A stretch of 15,747 bases of DNA from contig CAYXXZ010000071.1 of the NCBI GenBank assembly GCA_964469165.1, forward strand, positions 1 through 15,747, read 5' to 3'. Made by a program: the position numbers and the translations under genes. Shown one piece after another: positions 7,047 to 13,461 of the stretch (its first letter is position 1; every line of letters begins with the position of its first letter). This stretch comes from CAYXXZ01 sp964469165 (GTDB taxonomy: Bacteria; Pseudomonadota; Gammaproteobacteria; Pseudomonadales; Porticoccaceae). The notes below the pieces were generated by a model. The model worked only from the letters and a program-made list of their open reading frames with translations, was not told the DNA's origin and made no database searches.

Positions 7047-7208
7047 ATGAAAGAGTGGTTTTGCATGTTCTGCGGTTACTGCTACGACGAGGCGGCAGGC
7101 CTGCCGGAGCATGGCATCCCTCCGGGCACGCCCTTCGAAGATCTTCCAGACGATTGGGTATGCCCGGATTGTGGCGCCAAAAAATCGGATTTCTTCGTTG
7201 CGGACTGA
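7047..7208 (+). CDS. Rubredoxin
   Basis: A 53-residue gene that is easily missed by length cut-offs. It has both iron-binding knuckles, C6-M-F-C9-G-Y-x-Y and C39-P-D-C42-G, with PPGTPFEDLPDDWVCPDCG between and around them, matching the PGT-F-DLP-DW-CP-CG pattern of rubredoxins. The protein is a soluble one-electron carrier with a single Fe(Cys)4 centre. An additional Cys12 lies next to the first knuckle (GYCYD); it is not a usual ligand. The start ATG 7047 has a near-perfect AAGGAGG 7 nt upstream, stronger than that of the preceding gene. The 14-nt spacing after the desaturase indicates one operon, and the obvious inference is that it feeds electrons to that di-iron enzyme. A rubredoxin reductase is not present in the window. 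Confidence 0.95.
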   Translation: MKEWFCMFCGYCYDEAAGLPEHGIPPGTPFEDLPDDWVCPDCGAKKSDFFVAD

Positions 7209-7241
7209 ACTGAACGCTCTGCCTCCATCGACCACTGTGCG

Positions 7242-7276
7242 AATCCCGGCTCCACTGCAGCGTGGCAGCCGGGATT
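7242..7276. terminator. Stem-loop, probable bidirectional terminator between convergent operons
   Basis: AATCCCGGCT (7242-7251) pairs perfectly with AGCCGGGATT (7267-7276). An inner CCAC/GTGG pair extends the stem to 14 bp with one bulged C. A short T-rich TTGTTG follows on the plus strand and the arm itself begins with AA, so it could work both ways. It starts 33 nt after the rubredoxin stop. The rest of 7209-7443 shows no convincing gene. Confidence 0.7.
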
Positions 7277-7443
7277 GTTGTCGGTACCTCCGCGATCCCT
7301 CCCAGGGCCTTGGCGGCGACGTTCGCGTGTGTTGGCCATGGGCTTACCTCGGCGTTTATGTGAAACTCGGGCAAGCAGGGCTGGATCAAGAGATTATGAA
7401 CAGACTCTTGCAGCGCGCGACTGTCATGTCGGCGGTCACCTTG

Positions 7444-8715
7444 TCACCATAGGTGAACCCGTACCGGCATTTTTGTGTAGCCTCTCACCATGTTGGAGCG
7501 GAAGCGCACCGGCTCATCCATAAGTTCCACGAAGCGGAACCGCTTCATGATTTCCTCCCACAAAACCCGCAGCTGCATTTCCGCCATGCGGTTCCCCATG
7601 CAGCGGTGCACGCCGAAGCCGAAAGAAATATGGTGGCGCGGATTTGGCCGGTCGATGATGAATTCCTCGGGATTTTCTATGACACTTTCATCGCGGTTGC
7701 CCGACAGATACCACAGCAACAGCTTGTCGCCTTCGCGCACCTGTTTGCCGAACAGTTCCGTGTCGGCGGTGGCACGGCGGCGCATGTAAATAATAGGTGT
7801 CTGCCAGCGAATGATCTCCGAGACCATGCTGGGAATCAGCGCCAGATTGTTGCGCAACTTTTCATATTCCCTGGGGTATTGGTTCAATGCATACACGCCG
7901 CCGGAAATGGAATTGCGCGTGGTGTCGTTGCCGCCGACGATCAGCAGCAGGCACATCCCCAAAAATTCCATGGGGTTGTCGACCAGGTTGCGGGTGGATT
8001 CCGAGCGGATCAGCATGGAGATGAAATCGTTGCCGCTCGGGTCGTCGACGCGCTCATTCCACAGGCGCGTGAAATACTGCGCGCATTCCATCATGCCGGC
8101 GGCCTGTTCCTCGCGCGACACATTGCTGCCGCCACCGTTGGAGTCCGCGGTGAGATCCGACCAGTAGGTGAGCTTGCGGCGGTCTTCGAACGGAAAGTCG
8201 AAAAGGGTGGCGAGCATCTGGGTAGTCAGTTCGATGGACACCCGATCGACCCAGTCGAAGGTGTCGCCCACGGGCAGGTCGTCGAGAATACGTGCGGCAC
8301 GTTCGCGGATCAGTGGTTCGAGATTTTTGAGATTGGCCGGCGCCACAGCACTTTGCACCGAGGCGCGCTGTACGTCGTGCTTGGGCGGGTCCATTTGCAG
8401 GAAAGACTGAAAAGGCACCTCTTCCATGGGATCGAACAGGGAGATGTTCGGCTCGTTGGAAAACAGCTGGTGATTTTTTTCCACCTCGACGATGTCGTTG
8501 AAGCGGGTCACGGACCAGAACGGCTCGAACTGGCCGTTGGCGCAATAGTGGAACGGCGCTTCATGGCGCAGGCGGGCGAAAAAGGGCAAGGCGAGATCGT
8601 GTTCGTAAAGGTCCGGCTGACTCATGTCGATGGCGTGAAGGGGAATGGTTGCCGGGTCGGCGTTTTTCATGATGACGGGTGCTTCAGGCATGGTATTTTT
8701 TTCCACGGTGATCAC
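7444..8715 (-). CDS. Cytochrome P450, CYP153-like
   Basis: A 423-residue soluble bacterial P450. Diagnostic elements are the I-helix LIVGGNDTTRNS (258-269), the K-helix ExxR E300-R303 in SEIIRWQTP, and the haem loop FGFGVHRCMG with ligand Cys372. The phrases FWSVTRF, MDPPKHDVQR, LIVGGNDTTRNS and SEIIRWQTP are, from memory, nearly verbatim those of CYP153 alkane/fatty-acid terminal hydroxylases. The likely reaction is hydroxylation of a medium-chain aliphatic or related hydrophobic substrate. The family call is strong; the substrate is inferred. The start is GTG 8715, whose first bases overlap the ferredoxin TGA (GTGA), indicating translational coupling; ATG 8691 is an alternative. The partner ferredoxin is directly upstream, but no ferredoxin reductase follows: the next genes downstream are convergent. 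Confidence 0.93.
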   Translation of the reverse strand: MITVEKNTMPEAPVIMKNADPATIPLHAIDMSQPDLYEHDLALPFFARLRHEAPFHYCANGQFEPFWSVTRFNDIVEVEKNHQLFSNEPNISLFDPMEEVPFQSFLQMDPPKHDVQRASVQSAVAPANLKNLEPLIRERAARILDDLPVGDTFDWVDRVSIELTTQMLATLFDFPFEDRRKLTYWSDLTADSNGGGSNVSREEQAAGMMECAQYFTRLWNERVDDPSGNDFISMLIRSESTRNLVDNPMEFLGMCLLLIVGGNDTTRNSISGGVYALNQYPREYEKLRNNLALIPSMVSEIIRWQTPIIYMRRRATADTELFGKQVREGDKLLLWYLSGNRDESVIENPEEFIIDRPNPRHHISFGFGVHRCMGNRMAEMQLRVLWEEIMKRFRFVELMDEPVRFRSNMVRGYTKMPVRVHLW

Positions 8716-9032
8716 ATCTGGAATTCCGGCAGTCGCACCACCAGGCCTTCGAGGGCGTCGCTGACCTCGATCTGACAGGCGAGTCTGGAGGTGGGTGAAG
8801 GCTCCGGTGTCAGGCCGAGCATACCGCGTTCATCGGCGTGGGGCTCGCCCACCAATGCATAGCCGTCGCTGTCGAGAATGATGTGACAGGTGGCACACAT
8901 GCAACTGCCGCCGCAGTCCGCATCTATGCCGGGCACCATGTTGCCGATGGCGGCGGCCATCAACGATTGCCCGTTCTCGGCGTTGACTTCATGGGTTGTG
9001 CCATCTGATTCGATGAATGTTATTTTGGTCAT
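8712..9032 (-). CDS. [2Fe-2S] ferredoxin, putidaredoxin/adrenodoxin type
   Basis: A 106-residue electron carrier with cluster ligands Cys40, Cys46, Cys49 (C-x5-C-x2-C in CGGSCMCATCH) and Cys86 (RLACQI). An extra Cys44 sits inside the loop where putidaredoxin-like proteins usually have a small residue. The start chosen is ATG 9032, with AAGGA 7 nt upstream; an upstream in-frame start at 9068 would add 12 basic residues without support. The stop overlaps the P450 start, so the two proteins are made together, and this is very probably the direct reductant of the P450. Its promoter must lie in the 368-bp gap shared with the divergent oxidoreductase gene. Confidence 0.93.
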   Translation of the reverse strand: MTKITFIESDGTTHEVNAENGQSLMAAAIGNMVPGIDADCGGSCMCATCHIILDSDGYALVGEPHADERGMLGLTPEPSPTSRLACQIEVSDALEGLVVRLPEFQM

Positions 9033-9126
9033 GGCTTGATCCTTACGGGTTTTTGCGCTCCTCGACACTCGCGGATGCGGAGAGTCGGCTCGTTTTCAAA
9101 GACGTTCGTGCTGACAGGCCAGAATT

Positions 9127-9159
9127 CGAGCAACATAATATATAGTGAGTTTTTGCTCG
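9127..9159. promoter_or_regulatory. Inverted repeat in the divergent ferredoxin/oxidoreductase gap
   Basis: CGAGCAA (9127-9133) and TTGCTCG (9153-9159) are exact inverted repeats around an A+T-rich core with TATATTAT on the minus strand, a possible -10 for the ferredoxin-P450 operon. Read on the minus strand, TACGAG also occurs twice as a direct repeat 11 bp apart (TACGAGTGGCATACGAG), one copy overlapping the inverted repeat. Direct-repeat half-sites of this spacing are common for AraC-type activators. This is a pattern observation only. The remainder of 9033-9400 holds no gene that I can support. Confidence 0.45.
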
Positions 9160-9400
9160 TATGCCACTCGTAATTTTTTGCTGTGTTTCGTCCCTGCCTG
9201 TTTTTGCGGTGTTATCATCGGTGCAGTCAGCTATCGGCTGGAGAATAACGGATAATGGAGCACGGGCGTGAGTCCTCTCCGTCGGTATCGAATACCGCTG
9301 TCCGGAATGGCAGGCGAGAAGGAATACAACACCATATTTCTCATTTTCCATTCGCCCGTCTCCCGTCAAAAAATCATTCTTGCTTGTCTGAGGAGTCGAT

Positions 9401-10435
9401 ATGCGTGCAGCGTTGTGTCATGAGTGGGGCCCTGCGGATCGCCTGGTGATCGGCGACATCGAAGCACCGCGGGCGGGACCCGGAGACGTGGTGATGGACG
9501 TACATGCCTGCGGCGTGCAGTTCGTCGACAACCGTATCGTCGAGGGAAACTCCCTGCTCAATACCACCAAGCTCAACGACCATTTCGGTCAGGATATGCG
9601 CGTGACGTTCCCCTTGGTGCCGGGCAGCGAAGCCGCGGGCACGATCGTCGAGGTGGGCGAGGGTGTCACCGGATACAAGGTGGGCGACCGTATTCTCGGC
9701 ACCTGTATCGTCGGCGCCTATGCGGAGCGCGCCAGATTCCGCCAGGCTGAAATCAGCCACATTCCCGACGGCATGGACTACGAAACGGCCGCCTGTTTCT
9801 ACGTGGCGAATTTCACCGCCTACTATTCATTGATCACGCGCGGCGATCTGCGCAGCGGCGAAACCCTGTTGATCCTGGGTGCGGGCAGCGGTGTCGGCCT
9901 CGCTGCCATCGACATCGCCAAGGCCCTGGGGGCGCGGGTGATAGCGGCCGCCTCGTCGCAGGCAAAACTCGATCTCGCCCGCGAGCACGGTGCCGATGTC
10001 CTGGTCAACTACGGCGTGGCGCCCCTGTCGAACGAAGAACAGCGCGCATTGTCGGCGCAATTCAAGCAGGCGGGCGGCAGCGACGGCATTCAGATGGTCG
10101 CCGACCTGGTGGGCGGCGACTACGCCCAGCCAGCCATGCGCGCCATGGCGTTCAAGGCGCGCTATCTGTCGGTGGGCTTTTCCGCGGGGGTGCCGTCGAT
10201 CCCCATGCACGTCATTTTCAACAAGAATGGCTCGATCATCGGCATCGAGCCGGTAACCGACAAGCGCCTGCCCGGAGAAACGCCGGAAATGATGGAAAGA
10301 CTGTTCCGCTGGTACGGGGAAGGAAAAATACGTCCCCTGATCACCGAGCGCTATCCGCTGGAGCAAACGGGTGTCGCCTTGCGCCGTCTCGCAGAGCGCA
10401 AGGCTGCGGGGCGTATCGTCATCAATGTGAAATGA
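9401..10435 (+). CDS. Quinone-oxidoreductase-type MDR protein (zinc-free NADPH:quinone reductase / enoyl reductase family)
   Basis: A 344-residue medium-chain dehydrogenase/reductase. The GroES-like half shows GDVVMDVHACGVQFVDNRI (28-46) and PLVPGSEAAGTIVEVGEGV (71-89); the structural zinc cysteines are absent, as in quinone oxidoreductases. The nucleotide-binding half has ILGAGSGVGLAAIDIAKALG (158-177) with GxGxxG, and then AAASS at the second strand end, which suits NADPH. A stretch of about 18 residues (EGNSLLNTTKLNDHFGQDM) makes the loop after the catalytic region somewhat longer than usual. GAGGAG lies 5 nt before ATG 9401. It is divergent from the ferredoxin-P450 operon, so it may process a P450 product or deal with quinone stress. 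It ends 9 bp from the convergent TonB-domain gene. The substrate is unknown. Confidence 0.9.
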   Translation: MRAALCHEWGPADRLVIGDIEAPRAGPGDVVMDVHACGVQFVDNRIVEGNSLLNTTKLNDHFGQDMRVTFPLVPGSEAAGTIVEVGEGVTGYKVGDRILGTCIVGAYAERARFRQAEISHIPDGMDYETAACFYVANFTAYYSLITRGDLRSGETLLILGAGSGVGLAAIDIAKALGARVIAAASSQAKLDLAREHGADVLVNYGVAPLSNEEQRALSAQFKQAGGSDGIQMVADLVGGDYAQPAMRAMAFKARYLSVGFSAGVPSIPMHVIFNKNGSIIGIEPVTDKRLPGETPEMMERLFRWYGEGKIRPLITERYPLEQTGVALRRLAERKAAGRIVINVK

Positions 10436-10444
10436 CGCGCGCCC

Positions 10445-11608
10445 TCAGTTGAGTTTGAACGATACCGGCACCGTCAGCTCGAGTTGCTCGCCACGGATGG
10501 CAGGTGGCAGGGCGGGGAAGGGCGATGCGTCGTTGATGGCGTCTATCACCGCTTTGTTGAGAGCGCGATGGTCCGCCTCGTCTACCAGAACCACCTGTTT
10601 GAGCCCGCCGTTGCGGTCGATCACCACGTTGGCGCGGACACTGCCTTCCTGATTGCGGCTCACCGCGGTACCTGGGTATCTCACGGATTTGTAGATCTGG
10701 CTGATGACCTGGGTGGTATAGGCCTGCTGCGCCAGAATACCAGCCACGGTGAGATCCTCCTCTTCACCGTCGTCTTGTCCGGCCACAGCCGCGCTCTGCT
10801 GTTCGGCCTCCTGACGTGCGACCTCGGCTTGCTGGCGCGCTGCCTCTTGTGCCTTGCGTTTTTCTTCTTCGATCAGAGCCTGGCGCTGCTGTTCTTCCAG
10901 GGTTTCCTGCTCGGCCTGTGCGCGCGCTTCTTCCTCGGCCTTGCGCATGGCTTCTTCCTCTGCGCGGGCCTCGGCCAGCGCTCGGGCCTCTTCTTCCTTC
11001 AGTTTGGTGTTCCAGGCGGCCACGGCATCGATTCGCGCCTGGGAGGGCGTGATCGCCTGAAATGCACTGTAGTTGGCGGTGGAGTCGAGGGTACCGAGAA
11101 TGGCGTTCTTGAACTGACTGCTGGGCGGCACCGGGCCGATCCAGGTGGAGAGCAGAAGATTGAAGAGCGATGGCGATTTTTTCTCCACCAGGAGCGTGCC
11201 GTTCATGAATACCGACGTGCCCGACAGCGGATTGTAATCGAATGTCACCGTGTCCCCGGGCTGGAGATTGCCCTGAAACACGGACAGGGTTTCGGAGAGG
11301 TCGTCCGCCGCACTCACCATGGTGTCGCGGTCACTGTTGATGGCGATGCTCTGGGTCCAGGTCTGCGTCCAGCGACGCTTGGACATTTCCATGGAAAAAC
11401 GCAGCTCCATGCGTTTGCGCTGCGTGCTGGTGAGTATGTCGCTGGCGGAGTCTGACGGCATGTCGAGAAAAAGCGTGCCCAGATAAAGCTGGTTGCCGAA
11501 CTCGTTGTAGCCTGCGGTCCCGTTGGGCTCCAGCGCCTGTACCTGCAAGCTGATGCACGCCAAGAAAAACGCTAGGATGAATTGTAATGACAGCTTCCCG
11601 GCTTTCAT
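10445..11608 (-). CDS. Chalcone-isomerase-like domain fused to a TonB C-terminal domain
   Basis: The 387-residue product begins with a hydrophobic segment ending in VQA-LEP (1-25), which reads as a cleavable signal peptide. Residues about 30-175 fit the bacterial chalcone-isomerase-like fold (NQLYLGTLFL, RMELRF, PGDTVTFDYNPLSGTSVFMNG, STWIGPVPPSSQFKNAILG), a family without a demonstrated isomerase reaction in most bacteria. Residues about 203-275 are a Glu/Ala/Arg-rich helix, likely a coiled coil. Residues about 300-387 match the TonB C-terminal domain (VRYPGTAVSRNQEGSVRANVVID, SPFPALPP, LTVPVSFKL). The order is unusual, because TonB proteins normally carry an uncleaved N-terminal anchor and a Pro-rich linker. 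It is preceded by AGGGG 6 nt before ATG 11608. It probably acts in the periplasm as an envelope adaptor; iron-transport energising is doubtful without ExbBD. Confidence 0.85.
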   Translation of the reverse strand: MKAGKLSLQFILAFFLACISLQVQALEPNGTAGYNEFGNQLYLGTLFLDMPSDSASDILTSTQRKRMELRFSMEMSKRRWTQTWTQSIAINSDRDTMVSAADDLSETLSVFQGNLQPGDTVTFDYNPLSGTSVFMNGTLLVEKKSPSLFNLLLSTWIGPVPPSSQFKNAILGTLDSTANYSAFQAITPSQARIDAVAAWNTKLKEEEARALAEARAEEEAMRKAEEEARAQAEQETLEEQQRQALIEEEKRKAQEAARQQAEVARQEAEQQSAAVAGQDDGEEEDLTVAGILAQQAYTTQVISQIYKSVRYPGTAVSRNQEGSVRANVVIDRNGGLKQVVLVDEADHRALNKAVIDAINDASPFPALPPAIRGEQLELTVPVSFKLN

Positions 11609-11632
11609 GTGTTACCCCTGGTGTTGTTGGCA

Positions 11633-11645
11633 AGTCTTTGACTTA
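11633..11645. other. Short hairpin in the upstream region of the TonB-domain gene
   Basis: AAGTC-TTT-GACTT is a perfect 5-bp inverted repeat about 25 nt upstream of the TonB-domain gene start, in an A+T-rich stretch. It could be a small operator or leader hairpin. The rest of 11609-11852 contains an open minus-strand frame (stop at 11651) with no ribosome binding site at its internal ATG, which I do not call. Confidence 0.25.
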
Positions 11646-11852
11646 TTTTCTTAAAGTAGATCTGCCCGATCCTCAGGAGGCGTATTCTTGCGCCATTCCG
11701 CAGGGAGTTCAAGTCGAGCGCTGGAGCCCTTGGGTGAGGTGACGAACGGTATCATTTTGGCGACGAAACGCGGGATTTGCTTGCGCCATTGACAACTGGA
11801 GTCACACTGACAGGATTGGCATGTTTCGGATTTACACAAACGAGGTGACGCC

Positions 11853-12182
11853 GTGCCCACACTGAAAGCGCTTTTTTCTTTTGCGTACCTGGCGCTTGCC
11901 GCGCTATCGCTGGCGGCGGCGCTGCTGGCATTGCCGGGGGGCGGCTCTCTTCCCTGGATCGGGGTGCTGGTGATCGCGCTCGCACCGCTCGTGCAGTATA
12001 TTTGGCCCTACGACAGCGTTCACGTCACCCACCACAAGGTGCGCTTGCCGAAAGTGTCACTGTGCGTGATGCTCGGGGTGGCCTGGGTACTGCTCACCGC
12101 GGACAAGGGCGCGACCGCGCTCTGGCTGACCTTTGCCAACCTCGGCGGCTTCCTGCTGCACACCTACTGGGTGAGGGACTGA
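11853..12182 (+). CDS. Small integral membrane protein of unknown function
   Basis: A 109-residue protein with four hydrophobic stretches at about 5-27, 33-52, 68-82 and 89-106. They are separated by short polar loops, the most distinctive being WPYDSVHVTHHKVRLPK (51-67). I do not recognise the family. The start is GTG 11853, supported by GAGGTGA 5 nt upstream; no ATG is available nearby in frame. The last 126 bp run antisense to the 3' end of dinB (tail-to-tail overlap). The clean hydrophobic periodicity, the strong ribosome binding site and G+C-rich third positions support a real gene rather than a shadow of dinB. Its first 200 bp lie outside any dinB overlap. Confidence 0.7.
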   Translation: MPTLKALFSFAYLALAALSLAAALLALPGGGSLPWIGVLVIALAPLVQYIWPYDSVHVTHHKVRLPKVSLCVMLGVAWVLLTADKGATALWLTFANLGGFLLHTYWVRD

Positions 12183-13262
12183 GCGCGGCCCGGGGTGCTT
12201 CGGGCCGTTGGGGAAAAGACTGAGCTGCTCGCCCAGATCGCACGGCAGAGGCTTGAACTGCACGCCGATTCCGAGCAGCCGCACGGGCAGGTTCTGGCGT
12301 GCCATGCCGTCGGCAATCATGGTTGCAACGCGTTGCGGGCAGGGGTTTTCGCAGGGTTGTTCCAGGGTGGTCTGGGTGAAGTTCGAAAATTTGAGTTTCA
12401 CCTGGATCTTGCGCACCTGATAGGTGCGTGGCAGGCGCTCCAGGCGTGTCAGCAGGCGCTGATAGAGCATTGGCGCCTCTGCGATGCAGGCATCCACGCT
12501 GGTGAGATCGCTTTCGTAGGTGTGTTCGACGCTGAGTGACTTGCGCACCCGTTCGAGTCGCAGGGGCCGCTCGTCGATGCCGTGGCACAGATCGCGCAGG
12601 CGCACCCCGAAACTGCCGAAATGTTCGATGAGTTCTGCCAGCGACAGGCGCTGGAGGTCGCCGCAGGTGGCGATGCCCAGCTGGGTAAGACGGCTGGCGG
12701 TGACTTTGCCGACACCGTGTATATACCGGACGGGCAAGCCGTGCACGAACGTGCTTTCGCTGCCGGGCGCGATGACGAAAAGCCCATCGGGCTTGCGCCA
12801 CTCGCTGGCGACCTTGGCGAGAAACTTGTTGGTGGCCACCCCGGCGGATACGGTGATACCGATTTCCCTGCGCGCCCGTTCGCGGATGGCCTGGGCGATC
12901 AGCGTGGCGCTGCCGCGCTGCTTGTCCGTCGTGGTCACGTCCAGGTAGGCCTCGTCAACGGACACCATCTCCACGCTGTCGGTGTAGTCGAGGAAGATGC
13001 GCCGCAGGGCGTTGGAGGCGATGCGGTATTTGTCCATGCTTACCGGCAGCAGAACCAGGCCGGGGCAAAGCTTCATGGCCTGCCAGCTGCTCATGGCGGA
13101 GCGCACGCCAAAACGTCGCGCCTCGTAATTGCAGGTGGCAATCACACCGCGGCGCTCGGCACTGCCGCCCACTGCCATGGGAATATGGCGCAGCGACGGG
13201 TCGTCGCGCATCTCGACGGCGGCAAAGAAACAATCGGCATCACAGTGGATTATTTTTCGCAT
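12057..13262 (-). CDS. dinB: DNA polymerase IV (translesion Y-family polymerase)
   Basis: A 401-residue Y-family polymerase that copies past DNA lesions. Palm residues are visible: Asp8 in HCDADCFFA, and Asp103-Glu104 in SVDEAYLD; the aromatic steric-gate region is CFFAAVE (11-17). The helix-hairpin-helix (IHGVGKVTASRL, 181-192) and little-finger domain follow (to about 340). EQLSLF (345-350) is a textbook beta-clamp-binding motif and normally closes the protein at about 350 residues. Here translation continues for 51 Pro/Gly/Gln-rich residues, antisense to the small membrane protein gene. A LexA box 20-39 bp upstream shows SOS control. The start ATG 13262 has no clear Shine-Dalgarno. The gene lies downstream of mltF in the same direction, with repeat copy C between them. 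Confidence 0.95.
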   Translation of the reverse strand: MRKIIHCDADCFFAAVEMRDDPSLRHIPMAVGGSAERRGVIATCNYEARRFGVRSAMSSWQAMKLCPGLVLLPVSMDKYRIASNALRRIFLDYTDSVEMVSVDEAYLDVTTTDKQRGSATLIAQAIRERARREIGITVSAGVATNKFLAKVASEWRKPDGLFVIAPGSESTFVHGLPVRYIHGVGKVTASRLTQLGIATCGDLQRLSLAELIEHFGSFGVRLRDLCHGIDERPLRLERVRKSLSVEHTYESDLTSVDACIAEAPMLYQRLLTRLERLPRTYQVRKIQVKLKFSNFTQTTLEQPCENPCPQRVATMIADGMARQNLPVRLLGIGVQFKPLPCDLGEQLSLFPNGPKHPGPRSVPHPVGVQQEAAEVGKGQPERGRALVRGEQYPGHPEHHAQ

Positions 13263-13281
13263 GGCGTCGATTGTGACCCGT

Positions 13282-13301
13282 TACTGTATTTTTGTACAGG
13301 T
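13282..13301 (-). promoter_or_regulatory. LexA (SOS) box of dinB
   Basis: TACTGTATTTTTGTACAGGT contains CTGT-N8-ACAG with the A/T-rich centre of the gammaproteobacterial LexA operator (TACTGTATATATATACAGTA). It differs from that consensus at only a few central and end positions. It ends 20 bp before the dinB start codon, where a repressor would block transcription or early elongation. Its upstream edge is only 7 bp from repeat copy C. Confidence 0.88.
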
Positions 13302-13308
13302 TGCAGGT

Positions 13309-13430
13309 GAGCTGTAAGCCATAAGCTTTAAGCAGGCGCACTGGAAGAACCGGGTTCTAGCAGCGTTCAACTTAGAGCTTATGGCTTACAGCTCAACTAC
13401 AGCCTGTAGCCCGAATTTCCGACTTATATG
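13309..13430 (-). repeat. Palindromic repeat family, copy C
   Basis: The best-preserved copy. The arms at 13308-13332 and 13371-13395 pair at 24 of 25 positions (arm core GAGCTGTAAGCCATAAGCT). Between them is AGAAC-CGG-GTTCT, an inner hairpin. Read on the minus strand, the tail block CATATAAGTCGGAAATTCGG comes first, about 31 nt after the mltF stop, then the hairpin, then the LexA box and dinB. The orientation relative to the preceding gene is the same as for copy B. Confidence 0.9.
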
Positions 13431-13461
13431 AAAGAGGTCGCAGGCAGGCTCGCTCTTACAG

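Noticed and set aside
7082..7339. Minus-strand 85-codon frame with GAGGT before its ATG, downstream of the P450
   Set aside because: The ribosome-binding context is tempting, but the frame runs antisense through the rubredoxin gene and the terminator, and the product is low-complexity.
7453..8775. Open plus-strand frame (440 codons) opposite the P450
   Set aside because: The P450 on the minus strand has all diagnostic motifs; the plus frame has none and no good start context.
11651..11860. Minus-strand frame of 69 codons upstream of the TonB-domain gene
   Set aside because: Its start overlaps the start of the opposing membrane-protein gene, its internal ATG (about 11755) lacks a ribosome binding site, and the sequence has no recognisable family.
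13295..13408. Extension of the copy C inverted repeat beyond its arms (TACAGG/CCTGTA)
   Set aside because: The left extension coincides with half of the LexA box and is absent in copies A and B, so it is probably chance.
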